Below are positions 42,011 to 50,269 of a stretch of 64,000 nucleotides of DNA, piece by piece. A program made the translations under genes and the position numbers. The DNA is taken from contig NZ_CP030050.1 of the NCBI RefSeq assembly GCF_015291705.1, forward strand, positions 620,001 through 684,000, given 5' to 3'. Numbering within the stretch: position 1 is the stretch's first letter; every line of letters starts with the position of its first letter. Under the pieces are notes generated by a model. It had not been told where the DNA came from. It did no database searches and was given only the letters and a program-made list of their open reading frames with translations. The stretch is from Bradyrhizobium arachidis (GTDB lineage: Bacteria; Pseudomonadota; Alphaproteobacteria; Rhizobiales; Xanthobacteraceae).

Positions 42011-42667
42011 ATGTCGGCCCATGTGACGCGACCGCAATTCATGCCTGTTTCGGCCGATCGAGCCTTTGGCTCGCTCAACCGGCTGGCGGTTCGCGCCACG
42101 GCTGTCCTACGGAGCAAAGCAATGTTCGGGAAGGACGATCTAGTGGACAATCTCAGCCGCGATCTCGATCGCGCTCGCGCAAGACGCGATGCACTCGCAT
42201 CCGAAGCCACCACCCTGACGGCCCAGATCGCCGAGATCGAAGCCCGCCTTTCGGAGGAGAAGAACAGGCGGGAGCGTGATCGCGTCCTGGCCGAAATCGA
42301 AGCGATCAAAACGCGAATCATGCAAGCCGCCGGCGCGTTTGCCCCTGTCGTCGATGGTCTCTCCAAGGCGATCGCGCAGGCTTCGGCCGTCGTGCCCGAG
42401 GCGCGCGAGCTCAAGAGTTTCCTGGTGTCGGTGGCGACCGAAATCGACACCGTGCTCGATCCCCTGTTGCGTGAACTGGACCAGCGCGCGGACGCCGTGC
42501 GAACGGGACACGCCGTGCTGGACCTGCCGAGCTCGGCCAGCGAAGCGCCCATCGAGCCGCCGAAAGAGGCGGGCGATCGCCTGCTTCGCTTTCCGGCATG
42601 GCTGTCTCGCGACAAGGAGACGGAAAAACGGGAAGCAGCGGAGAGCCCGCGCAGCACCGCAGCGTGA
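42011..42667 (+). CDS. Coiled-coil protein of unknown function
   Basis: 218 residues. Residues 45-100 form a strong heptad-type coiled coil (LSRDLDRARARRDALASEA, EARLSEEKNRRERDRVLAEI), followed by another helical segment and a disordered charged tail. ATG 42011 is used; ATG 42122 (MFGKDDLVDNL) is a possible later start. No family recognised. Confidence 0.7.
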   Translation: MSAHVTRPQFMPVSADRAFGSLNRLAVRATAVLRSKAMFGKDDLVDNLSRDLDRARARRDALASEATTLTAQIAEIEARLSEEKNRRERDRVLAEIEAIKTRIMQAAGAFAPVVDGLSKAIAQASAVVPEARELKSFLVSVATEIDTVLDPLLRELDQRADAVRTGHAVLDLPSSASEAPIEPPKEAGDRLLRFPAWLSRDKETEKREAAESPRSTAA

Positions 42668-42689
42668 ACGTAGCGGGTGGCTTCCTCGT

Positions 42690-42735
42690 GGCGCATCCTT
42701 CGAGACGCCCGCCTATGGCGGGCCCTCAGGATGAG
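42690..42735. repeat. Type C repeat, half copy
   Basis: CATCCTTCGAGACGCCCGCC followed by GGCGGGCCCTCAGGATGAGG folds as a hairpin. The remaining gap to 42972 holds two TGCGCAATTGCGCA palindromes (42846-42861 and 42902-42917) and no gene. Confidence 0.7.
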
Positions 42736-42972
42736 GTCGCGTCTTGCGGCGTGATATCAGACCCTCATGGTGAGGAGCCCGCCGAAGCGGGAGAGTTGTT
42801 GTTTTGCTCCGTCATTCCGGGGCGCGCCTCTTGGCGCGAGCTACGGTGCGCAATTGCGCACCTGAGAATCCATACTCACGATGGTGGTTATGGATCCTCA
42901 GATGCGCAATTGCGCATCATAGCTCGCGACGTTGTCGCGCCCCGGGATGACGACCTGTCGTTGACCCACCGC

Positions 42973-44232
42973 TCAGTTGGCGGCGCGGCGCAGGAAGGCC
43001 GGGATATCGAGAACGCTTTCGTCGGCCATGTTGCGCGGGGATGATCGGCCGTAGAGATCGAGCGTCTGCAGAGCCGCCTGGCGCGCATGGTCCTGATTCG
43101 GCCTTGCCGGTGGCCCCACGGGGTGATGCGGCTGCGGGCGGAGCGGCGGGCTTTCCACTTGCGGCAGCGCTGCACCGCGCTCGATGCGATCGGCGATGCG
43201 GCGGCTGTCGTTGCGCAGCCGACCGGCGAGCTGCGTGAGCGCGGTTTCCACCGCCGGCGCCTGGAGCGCCGGGTCGACATTGTCGATCCCGGTCGCCACC
43301 ACCGAGACGCGGACGATGCCTTCGAGGCTTTCATCGAACGAGGCGCCGACGATGATGTTGGCGTCCGGATCGGCCTCGTCGCGAATGCGGGTGGCGGCTT
43401 CGTCGACCTCGTACAGCATGAGATCCTTGCCGCCGGTGATGGAGATGATGAGGCCACTGGCGCGCTTGATCGAGGGGTTCTCGATCAACGGATTGGAAAT
43501 CGCCGCCACGGCGGCCGCGAGCACGCGTTTCTCGCCGGACGCCTCGCCCCGTCCCATCATGGCCTTGCCCTTCTCGCGCATCACGGAGAGAACGTCGGCA
43601 AAATCGAGGTTGATCAGGCCTTCCTTGACGATGAGGTCGCTGATGCAGGCGACGCCCGAATAGAGCACCTGGTCGGCAAGGGCAAAGGCATCGGCGAACG
43701 TGGTCTTCGCGCTGGCGACGCGGAACAGGTTCTGGTTCGGGATGATCAGGAGGGTGTCGACCGTCTTCAGCAGCTCCTCGATGCCGGCTTCGGCAAAGCG
43801 CATGCGGCGCTGGCCCTCGAAGTAGAACGGCTTGGTGACGACGCCGATGGTGAGGATGCCGAGCTCGCGCGCGGTCCTGGCGACGATCGGTGCAGCCCCG
43901 GTGCCGGTGCCGCCGCCCATGCCGGCCGTCACGAACACCATGTGTGCGCCGGTCAGATGCTCGCGGATCGTATCGATGACCTCCTCGGCCGCTGCGCGTC
44001 CGAGTTCGGGCTGCGAGCCGGCGCCGAGGCCTGCGGTGACGTTGGTGCCGAGCTGGATCAGGCGCGTCGCCTTCGACATGGCAAGCGCCTGCGCGTCGGT
44101 GTTGGCGACGACGAACTCGACCCCTTCCAGCCCGGCCGTGATCATGTTGTTGACGGCGTTGCCGCCGGCGCCGCCGACGCCGAACACGACGATGCGGGCC
44201 TTCATCTCGCGAATGTCGGTGATGTCAGTCAT
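42973..44232 (-). CDS. Second FtsZ (FtsZ paralogue)
   Basis: 419 residues from ATG 44232 ([18 protein letters not shown]), with ribosome site GAGGACA. Tubulin signature [10 protein letters not shown] at about 106-115 and T7 loop INLDFADV are intact, so GTP binding and hydrolysis are expected. The tail after the core is about 90 residues and ends with a recognisable FtsA/ZipA-type peptide [11 protein letters not shown]. It is shorter than main rhizobial FtsZ (about 590) and has no ftsQA beside it, so it is probably the FtsZ2 paralogue. Confidence 0.92.
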   Translation of the reverse strand: MTDITDIREMKARIVVFGVGGAGGNAVNNMITAGLEGVEFVVANTDAQALAMSKATRLIQLGTNVTAGLGAGSQPELGRAAAEEVIDTIREHLTGAHMVFVTAGMGGGTGTGAAPIVARTARELGILTIGVVTKPFYFEGQRRMRFAEAGIEELLKTVDTLLIIPNQNLFRVASAKTTFADAFALADQVLYSGVACISDLIVKEGLINLDFADVLSVMREKGKAMMGRGEASGEKRVLAAAVAAISNPLIENPSIKRASGLIISITGGKDLMLYEVDEAATRIRDEADPDANIIVGASFDESLEGIVRVSVVATGIDNVDPALQAPAVETALTQLAGRLRNDSRRIADRIERGAALPQVESPPLRPQPHHPVGPPARPNQDHARQAALQTLDLYGRSSPRNMADESVLDIPAFLRRAAN

Positions 44233-44282
44233 TCTGTCCTCGCGGTTGCTCCGGCGGCCGGGAATGGGGAAAGGTTCAAGTG

Positions 44283-44960
44283 CTACCTGCGAGCCGCGCG
44301 GTCTGCTTGCACGATCGAAGCGGCCAGTTGTCCCAATCGAAGCGCGCCCTGTCCCGCGACCCCGCCGCCAGGGCGGCGACCGGTCCGTAAGTCCGCCACT
44401 TCGTCTTCCAGTCGTGCCGCCCACGCATTGGCTGCCGCCGTCTCGGCGGCCGCCTGCATCAACTCGGCGGCCAGCCGATCGGCGCGCTCGCGCTCGCGCT
44501 CGAACACGGCCCTGTAGGCGGTTGCGACATCTTCGAGCCGCGCGACCTCCGCCTTGAGTGCCTCGATCTCAGAAGCGTTTTCGAGCGAAGTGGACGCCGG
44601 TTCGCGTGAAGAAAACGCGTCAGGATAAGAATCTGAAGTGTTTTCGAGCGAAGTGGCTACCGGTTCGCGCAAGGAAAACGCGTCAGAATAAGAATCTGGA
44701 GCCCCGTTCGGACTCGGTCCGAACGGAAATGGCTCTAACGCCTCCATCCTTGCCGCGGCGGCATCGGTGTGGCTTGCCTCGCGGGCACGTCGCGGGCGGG
44801 GCGTGTAGCGAAGCTCGGATAAATCAACGGTGATCAGGGCCTTGCCGTCATCCGACCGCGAGCGCGGCCACCGGCGACGTCTCGCCAGCGAACGCGCGGC
44901 CTCGCGCGAGATATTGAGGCGGGCACTGAGATCAGCATACGTCAACAACGCAACGCACAT
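44283..44960 (-). CDS. DNA-binding/coiled-coil protein with captured in-frame repeats
   Basis: 225 residues from ATG 44960 (CAGGAG upstream). The N-terminus [20 protein letters not shown] is a helix-turn-helix, with [14 protein letters not shown] after it. The C-terminal half is an Ala/Glu coiled coil ([20 protein letters not shown]). Between them two copies of a 21-residue unit ([34 protein letters not shown]) are the translation of a 63-base intergenic palindrome. The function is unknown; it is directly upstream of the second ftsZ on the same strand. Confidence 0.75.
   Translation of the reverse strand: MCVALLTYADLSARLNISREAARSLARRRRWPRSRSDDGKALITVDLSELRYTPRPRRAREASHTDAAAARMEALEPFPFGPSPNGAPDSYSDAFSLREPVATSLENTSDSYPDAFSSREPASTSLENASEIEALKAEVARLEDVATAYRAVFERERERADRLAAELMQAAAETAAANAWAARLEDEVADLRTGRRPGGGVAGQGALRLGQLAASIVQADRAARR
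44574..44737. repeat. Tandem palindromic element inside a coding sequence
   Basis: Two 63-base units (44574-44636 and 44637-44699), each with GCGTTTTCGAGCGAAGTGG-like and GAAAACGCGTCA-like arms that pair. They are followed by a 10-bp inverted repeat CCGTTCGGAC/GTCCGAACGG near 44704-44726. The same motif is a frequent intergenic repeat in Bradyrhizobium and relatives; here it is read in frame. Confidence 0.8.
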
Positions 44961-45084
44961 CGGCGCTTCTCCTGGAGCAAACCGGGAAGGCATTTCGAGC
45001 TAATGATGGCTGGACGATTACCGCAGGCTAGGCTGCGTTGGTTAATGGACCGTTAACGGGCGCGCGGTGGTGTTTACGGGTGCC

Positions 45085-45272
45085 CGTCACCGAGCCGACC
45101 CCGGGATCGCAGAACACGAACTGCCGCGGCTGCGTCCTGTCGGTCTTGCGCAGGCAGCGATAGAGCTTCAGGACGTTGGAGATGTTCTCGGAAATCTCGT
45201 TGCCGGTGCCGTCACCGCAGATGACGAGGTTCTCGGTGAGGAGTTGCGGTCGGTGTTGTGCGCGTGGTCCAT
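45085..45272 (-). pseudogene. Truncated, frameshifted DUF2235 fragment
   Basis: Copy of the first 60 codons of the gene at 39925. One frame reads MDHAHNT from ATG 45272; after a small insertion another frame reads NLVICGDGTGNEISENISNV, LKLYRCLRKTDRTQPRQFVF and CDPGVGSVT, versus the intact NLVICCDGTGNEISENISNV. The homology stops at about 45085. Upstream sequence similarity continues to about 45320, so the duplication included the promoter region. Confidence 0.88.
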
Positions 45273-45435
45273 CGGATGCGCCTCCGTGTGATGCTACCGG
45301 GGCGGGTATGGCGGGGAAGTTCGGACTAGTTTGTGCGCAAAAGACGGTTCTTATCAAGGAGATATTAAGTGCTTGAAAAAGCGTAGAGAATCGACTAAAA
45401 AGAAGTTGGCAGGCAACGCCGGAATAACCCCGAGT

Positions 45436-45480
45436 CACGCTTTGCGTGACAGCCGCATGGATGTCTCACCACGCTGGTGA
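45436..45480 (-). terminator. Hairpins downstream of the DUF3800 gene
   Basis: Two perfect short stems, GTCACGC-TTT-GCGTGAC (45436-45452) and CTCACCA-CGC-TGGTGAG (45464-45480), lie 45-90 bases beyond the retron operon end. There is no T-run, so they may be RNA-stabilising rather than terminators. Confidence 0.35.
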
Positions 45481-45525
45481 GTCTGCAACTCCAGCGGTGT
45501 CCTCAGGGGCCGGGGGCCTGCCTCT

Positions 45526-46359
45526 CTATTTGTACAGTTCGAATATCTTGCGTTGTTGCAAGCCTGCTCGCTGCAGGTAACCGCTGGGCATTAGCTTGAG
45601 CCCATAGTCGAATATTTGACCGTCCGGTCTACGCGCCATGCGCGGCTTTAGCGCAAGTGCGTATGAAATATCCGGAGAGGGCCCATTTACCGATTGATAG
45701 AATGCTGAGGCGATTGAATCGCTCAATTGCAAGCCTGCGCGTTCGCTGCTGTCGTAGGCGGCAACTTGGTTGATCGGATCGATAACCGACCATTTAAGAT
45801 CGCCACGTTGTAGGTAAAGCTCTCCTGCTTGGGACTGCGTCCGTAGCCAATAAAGATAAGCTCGTAGATGAGCGTATCTTAAGCCCCTTCGTCTGGCGAA
45901 CTCGAGCCTAACGGTCCGAGGCTCGCCATAATCTCTCAGTGCGCGGCGCTCGCAATAGTCGCTTACGCGCTCGAGCAGCAGCCTCGTTACCCACCAATAA
46001 AACCAAGTTCTGCCAGCAATGGCCGAGGCAGCTTCAGCCTTCTTGTTTCGATAGCCATGCATATTGGCCTTATTCGAGATCACTGCAAAGCAGCGAACAG
46101 GCAAGGTCGCGATGTTGGCGCAAACCAAGGTACGTCTCCAATCGTCAAGCGGTTGGAAATGTAGAGTTCGGCGCTGCTCTAGGCGAATCTGCTTGAGAAT
46201 ATCGCGAACCCAGACGGTCTCCCGCTGTGCTTCTGCTCGAACGACTAGTGCAGACAAGACGAACCACTCGCTTGCCCCTGTCGGGTCAATAGGACGAACG
46301 CTAGCGACGCCATCATCTCCTGATTCATCGATGTAAGCGACGTAAGAAACCTTGGGCAT
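45526..46359 (-). CDS. DUF3800 protein, candidate retron accessory/effector
   Basis: 277 residues from ATG 46359. The hallmark YIDESGDDG is at residues 9-17, and the C-terminal GLQLSDSIASAFYQSVN matches the conserved DUF3800 end motif. The family is proposed to have an RNase H-like fold and appears in defence islands and some retrons. Its ATG overlaps the stop of the reverse transcriptase gene (TGATG), with AAAGG upstream, so translation is coupled. Base composition is lower in GC than flanking genes, pointing to transfer. Confidence 0.9.
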   Translation of the reverse strand: MPKVSYVAYIDESGDDGVASVRPIDPTGASEWFVLSALVVRAEAQRETVWVRDILKQIRLEQRRTLHFQPLDDWRRTLVCANIATLPVRCFAVISNKANMHGYRNKKAEAASAIAGRTWFYWWVTRLLLERVSDYCERRALRDYGEPRTVRLEFARRRGLRYAHLRAYLYWLRTQSQAGELYLQRGDLKWSVIDPINQVAAYDSSERAGLQLSDSIASAFYQSVNGPSPDISYALALKPRMARRPDGQIFDYGLKLMPSGYLQRAGLQQRKIFELYK

Positions 46360-48089
46360 CAAATGCCTTTCGCGGGCGCGTAGTCCTCGATCACCGCGAC
46401 TATGCGGTCTAAGAGCATTTCGAATTTTGAAAAGTCGATATCGGTTGATTGTGGCCGGATCACTCTCTCCGCAAAGTGAGCCTTGCCGTATTTCCCTTCC
46501 TCATTGTGCTTCTTGTCCGGGTCGAAGCTCTTTCCGCCGAGTAGGGTGTTGCGAACGGATGAATCAAAGAGGTCTTCAATGCAGGTTTTTGGATTTTGGC
46601 TGGTCCCTTCCGGTGTCTTGATCAAATAGAGATTTGCACAAATACGGTAGAACGCTGCCCGGGATACCAAGGATACGTCCGCGACCCCGAGTTGCTTCGC
46701 AACGCCAAAGATTTCTCTTGCGCCGTCGTCGTTGTCGATCAGGAGTATTACTGGATGAATGAGTGGCGCGTGTTTGAACTCATCAAGCAATTGCTTGTAT
46801 CGAAGCATTAGAAATTTGAAATCACCGGTACCCCCTCCAAGCTGAAGAACGTCGTGAACGGTGCTTGTGAAGTTAAGGAAGCTGACGCTTAGCCGGGGCT
46901 TGCTGCCTCGATCGATTGTAAGCTTTCCATGAAAAGACGAGAGACTTCGTATCGCGCATCTCAAGTAAATCGAGTCGGTCTTCCCTTCGGTGATTATGAG
47001 CGGCCGTTCGAGAGCGACGAAGTTTTTGTAGAACAAGAACTTGTGAAAAAGCTTTCGCGTAGCCGTGGAGTTCTTCTTCTTTTCTGCGCTTTCTCGTCGA
47101 TCGACGGTATTGCGGATGTGATAAATGTAGCCGAGGCGGCCCTCGAGAAGATCGAGGGAGTTTGCAACCTCCTTGACTGCTGCGTCGCCTACGTTCCCTC
47201 CCGCCAGTGTGGCAGGCTTCATTTCGTAATAAGTTCCTTTGTTGAACAGAGCGGCGCACATAGATCGAGTTGTTCGATAATATTCTGGCCGGACATTGAC
47301 CTTTTCGTTGACCAACAGGCCAGTGGTCAGCTGGCGTGAGCCGCGCACCTGCATTCTGGTCTTTCGGGCGTGCACACGAAAGCCGGCTCGTTCTATTTCT
47401 GAGACGAGAGATTGGCTAAGGCCCCAACTGCCGGATTCTTGCTGCGCCGCAAGCTCTGTTGGGAAGGCCGTGCGATTTGTTGAGAAGGTGATGTCGTCAA
47501 CGTAACGCGAGTAAGTGCATTTGTGCTGGCGAGCGAACCGAACCAAGCGAATGTCCAACAAATGGCCGACAATGTTAGACAAAACCGGTGAACACGGACT
47601 CCCTTGGGGCAGGCTGTTTTCGTGACATGCTATCTGAGCGACAACAGTTGCAACCTTTGAATCGAGTTCAAATCGCCTATCCCGTATCAGCACGCCACGG
47701 ACGCGTCCAAAATTTATGCTCGGGAAGAAGTGTTCGAGGTCAAGGTTCAATACATAGCGTCGTCGCTTGTGAACCGAGGCATTGGTAATGATGGATAGAG
47801 AGGGAACGAAGCCATGCGAAATCGGCCGACGTCGCTCTCCCGCATTCTCTATTTCGCCCAGGCAGCTGTTGAGCAGGTTGGCCAATCTTCGCTGCAAAAT
47901 CTTCAGATGCGGAATGGGAGCCTTGATCTCGCGCAGCTCTCCGCTGCGCTTGGCTATGGTGAAAGTCGTGTACTTCACAGACTCGGGAATCTTGTAAAGG
48001 ATGTAGGCGAGCCCCTGCGGTTGGTACCCCAACAGGCTCGCGATATCGTCCAATGATTTCGCTGTTTTAAGCTTGAGCAGTAATGACAC
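46359..48089 (-). CDS. Retron reverse transcriptase fused to a TOPRIM domain (Ec67-like)
   Basis: 576 residues from GTG 48089. RT domain about 1-320: retron-type NAxxH at 103-107 (NASVH), LPQGSPCSP at 160-168, catalytic YVDD at 196-199 and LTTGLLVNEKVNV at 254-266 in place of the usual VTG. A TOPRIM domain spans about 360-480, with Glu368 in IITEGKTDSIY and DNDD at 452-455. The order matches retron Ec67, whose toxin is an RT-linked TOPRIM. The msr-msd RNA lies directly upstream, and codon use is AT-richer than the core genes. Probable anti-phage defence. Confidence 0.95.
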   Translation of the reverse strand: MSLLLKLKTAKSLDDIASLLGYQPQGLAYILYKIPESVKYTTFTIAKRSGELREIKAPIPHLKILQRRLANLLNSCLGEIENAGERRRPISHGFVPSLSIITNASVHKRRRYVLNLDLEHFFPSINFGRVRGVLIRDRRFELDSKVATVVAQIACHENSLPQGSPCSPVLSNIVGHLLDIRLVRFARQHKCTYSRYVDDITFSTNRTAFPTELAAQQESGSWGLSQSLVSEIERAGFRVHARKTRMQVRGSRQLTTGLLVNEKVNVRPEYYRTTRSMCAALFNKGTYYEMKPATLAGGNVGDAAVKEVANSLDLLEGRLGYIYHIRNTVDRRESAEKKKNSTATRKLFHKFLFYKNFVALERPLIITEGKTDSIYLRCAIRSLSSFHGKLTIDRGSKPRLSVSFLNFTSTVHDVLQLGGGTGDFKFLMLRYKQLLDEFKHAPLIHPVILLIDNDDGAREIFGVAKQLGVADVSLVSRAAFYRICANLYLIKTPEGTSQNPKTCIEDLFDSSVRNTLLGGKSFDPDKKHNEEGKYGKAHFAERVIRPQSTDIDFSKFEMLLDRIVAVIEDYAPAKGI

Positions 48090-48105
48090 TCGGCCCCCAA
48101 TAAGA

Positions 48106-48249
48106 AGGGGCTTACAGGCACTCCTATGCGATCACCGAGCATTCACTGGTCAAACACTCGTCGCATTACGATTGCTCAGGAAGCAATCGAGATTTGGCAT
48201 CTTTGTCTTATATCGCGATGCGCGATAACAACTCTGCCCGTAAGCCCCT
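48106..48249 (-). ncRNA. Retron msr-msd RNA
   Basis: Bounded by a 15-bp inverted repeat: a1 AGGGGCTTACGGGCA (48235-48249) and a2 TGCCTGTAAGCCCCT (48106-48120), pairing with one G-U. Inside, read on the minus strand, are stem-loop TATCGCG-CAT-CGCGATA (48211-48227), stem-loop CGATTGCT-TCCTG-AGCAATCG (48169-48189) and a longer msd-like stem with ATGCGA/TCGCAT arms (48126-48166). a2 ends 16 bases before the RT start. Words GGCAGA after a1 and GGAGTGCCTG at a2 recall the Ec67 RNA as I remember it. The branching G is not assigned with confidence. Confidence 0.85.
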
Positions 48250-48272
48250 GCCGATCATCTTGGACATCTATC

Positions 48273-48291
48273 GTTCAATCTGCAATTGAAC
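48273..48291. promoter_or_regulatory. Inverted repeat upstream of the retron RNA
   Basis: Perfect 7-bp arms GTTCAAT and ATTGAAC around CTGCA, 24 bases upstream of a1. It could be an operator or part of the retron promoter region; no regulator gene is in the locus. Confidence 0.4.
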
Positions 48292-48314
48292 TTTCCGCGC
48301 AGCTATCGATTTCC

Positions 48315-48350
48315 AAAAACAAAAACGGCCGGATCTTTCGATCCGGCCGT
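48315..48350 (-). terminator. Intrinsic terminator of rpmB
   Basis: On the minus strand a 10-bp stem (ACGGCCGGAT / ATCCGGCCGT, loop CGAAAG) is followed by a T-rich run, about 70 bases after the rpmB stop. It insulates rpmB from the retron. Confidence 0.88.
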
Positions 48351-48418
48351 CACGCAAAACTCGACTGGCTAAGCCTACGCCACGCGACGCAACTTAGCCT
48401 CCGCCCGAAAAGGAAATC

Positions 48419-48727
48419 TTAGCTGGCCTTCTTCGCCGGCGCGGTGTCGCCGACCTTCTTCTGGATGGCGCGCTTCAGCTCCAGGGCGCGCGGCGACAGG
48501 GCGTCGGCATTGGCCTTGAGCAGGAAGGCATCGAGGCCGCCATTGTGGTCGACGCTCTTCACCGCGTTGGTGGAGACGCGCAGGCGCACGTTGCGCTCCA
48601 GGGCTTCCGAGATGAACGTCACGTTGACGAGGTTCGGCAGGAAGCGGCGCTTGGTCTTGATGTTGGAGTGGCTGACCTTGTGGCCGACGAGGGGGCCCTT
48701 GGCCGTCAGTTCGCAGCGGCGAGACAT
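48419..48727 (-). CDS. rpmB: 50S ribosomal protein L28
   Basis: 102 residues, the length usual for alphaproteobacterial L28. It begins [20 protein letters not shown], with [17 protein letters not shown] and [20 protein letters not shown]. Start at ATG 48727. In many rhizobia it is next to the DUF3108 and helicase genes, as here, divergently arranged. Confidence 0.97.
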   Translation of the reverse strand: MSRRCELTAKGPLVGHKVSHSNIKTKRRFLPNLVNVTFISEALERNVRLRVSTNAVKSVDHNGGLDAFLLKANADALSPRALELKRAIQKKVGDTAPAKKAS

Positions 48728-49204
48728 GGCATAGTTCCTTGGTTCGAGCCCCCAATGAGTTGCGGCCGCCATTCGGGGCGCCACAGGGGCAAATTCTCTG
48801 TCCTTGCAGGGAGCGGGCGGACGTATAGGGGGGAAGGGGCGGGTAGTCAAGGATTTGGGCGGGGTTGTGGGGCCGCGCTCTGCCCCACCACGGTGTCATC
48901 GCCCGGCTTGACCGGGCGATCCAGTATTCCACCGGCCGCGCGGCTGGAACCGAGAAGCTGCGGCGTACTGGATGCCCCGCCCCCGTGCGCAATTGCGCAC
49001 TAGGCGGGGCATGACGACGGAATGGGTGGTGAGAGGGTGCGCGCCCCTGATGCGCCCCGATCACCAAAACGGCAATGATTGAAACCCCTTACCATCACAT
49101 AAAGGGCGCAATCGGGCTTGAAAAGTCCGCTCAAGTTCCAGGCTGGATGCCCGGACACATTGCCCGCCGCGTTTTTTGCTTAAGTAACAACCGTCGCGCC
49201 CCGA
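48728..49204. other. Spacer between rpmB and the DUF3108 gene
   Basis: Contains a type A-like repeat at about 48897-49016: CGCCCGGCTTGACCGGGCG on the left and GGCGGGGCATGACGA on the right. A GTGCGCAATTGCGCAC palindrome (48985-49000) sits in the right hairpin loop. Divergent promoters must also be here. No gene seen. Confidence 0.6.
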
Positions 49205-50080
49205 TTGGATCGTTTCGTGCCCAGACCTTCCCGACTTGCGTCCCGGCCGCGCTCGGCTCGCCGGCTGGCCTTCGCGACCCTTTGCGGGCTCGCGCTCGCG
49301 TGGGGCGCCGAGCCGGTGGCCGCGCAGGGCAAGCTCGAGGCGCAATATGAGGCGACGCTGGCGGGCATTCCCGTCGGCAAGGGCGCCTGGAACATCGATA
49401 TCGGCGACGACGTGTTCGCGGCCGCCGCCTCCGGCGGCACCACGGGGCTTTTGAAATCGTTCGCGGGCGGGTCCGGCACCGGCGCCTCGCAGGGCCGCGT
49501 CGTCAACGGCGCGCTGGTTGCGACCGGCTACCAGGCCTCCACCACCACCTCGAAGAAGACCGAAGAGATCCGCATCACCCTCGACAAGGGCAATGTGAAG
49601 GAGTTCGGCATCGTGCCGGAGCCGCCGGTCGATCCGGACCGCATCGTCGTCACCGACGCGCATCGCCGCGGCGTCTGGGACCCGATGACGGCCTCGCTGC
49701 TGCGCGTGCCCGGCACCGGCGATCCCGTGACGCCCGATGCCTGCCACAACGCCGCGCCCGTGTTCGACGGCCGCATGCGCTACGACCTCAAGCTCGATTT
49801 CAAGCGCATGGAGACGGTGAAAGCGGAGAAGGGCTACAGGGGCCCGGTCGTGGTCTGCGCGCTCTATTTCGTCCCCGTGGCCGGCTACATCCCCGACCGC
49901 CCGGTGATCAAATACCTCGCCGCCCAGCGCAACATCGAGATCGCGTTTGCCCCGGTCGCCGGCACGCGCATCCTGGTCCCGTTCTGGCTGAAGGTCCCGA
50001 CGCCGCTCGGTCCCGCGATGCTGGAAGCCACCAGCTTTATCACCTCGCCCCAGCCCCCGCGCGTGGCGAAGACGCAGTAG
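49205..50080 (+). CDS. Exported DUF3108 protein
   Basis: 291 residues if TTG 49205 is the start; GTG 49217 (VPRPSRLAS) is an alternative. A signal peptide (ARRLAFATLCGLALAWGAEP, cleavage after VAA) precedes a DUF3108 domain with LEAQYEATLAGIPVGKGAW and the late RPVIKYLAAQRNIEIAFAPV. Periplasmic, function unknown. The position between rpmB and the helicase gene is conserved in alphaproteobacteria. Confidence 0.87.
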   Translation: MDRFVPRPSRLASRPRSARRLAFATLCGLALAWGAEPVAAQGKLEAQYEATLAGIPVGKGAWNIDIGDDVFAAAASGGTTGLLKSFAGGSGTGASQGRVVNGALVATGYQASTTTSKKTEEIRITLDKGNVKEFGIVPEPPVDPDRIVVTDAHRRGVWDPMTASLLRVPGTGDPVTPDACHNAAPVFDGRMRYDLKLDFKRMETVKAEKGYRGPVVVCALYFVPVAGYIPDRPVIKYLAAQRNIEIAFAPVAGTRILVPFWLKVPTPLGPAMLEATSFITSPQPPRVAKTQ

Positions 50081-50109
50081 GTCTTTATCCGCGCACTCAC
50101 CTCTCAGAC

Positions 50110-50269
50110 CGTCACCCTGAGGTGGCCGCCTCTTCAGCGGCCCCCGAAGGGCGACAGCCCCGCTGTTCCCGCGCGAATAGCCCTGCCTGCCGCCCGATCC
50201 GGGCCGTCCATCCTTCGAGGCTCCCGGCGCGATGCTGCGCACCGCGCCACTCGCACCTCAGGATGACGG
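50110..50269. repeat. Type C intergenic repeat
   Basis: Ends GTCACCCTGAGGTGGCCGCC and CGCACCTCAGGATGACGG face inwards, with inner TCCATCCTTCGAGGCTCC. A second, similar copy is at 50689-50833. Between the two (50270-50688) I see no gene or strong structure. Confidence 0.75.

Noticed and set aside
44573..44700. CRISPR array (two near-identical 63-base units in tandem)
   Set aside because: The units abut without unique spacers, are palindromic across their length and are translated; no cas gene is present.
44558..44833. 91-residue plus-strand frame rich in KKTRQDKN repeats
   Set aside because: It is the other strand of the palindromic repeats inside the minus-strand gene; no ribosome site.
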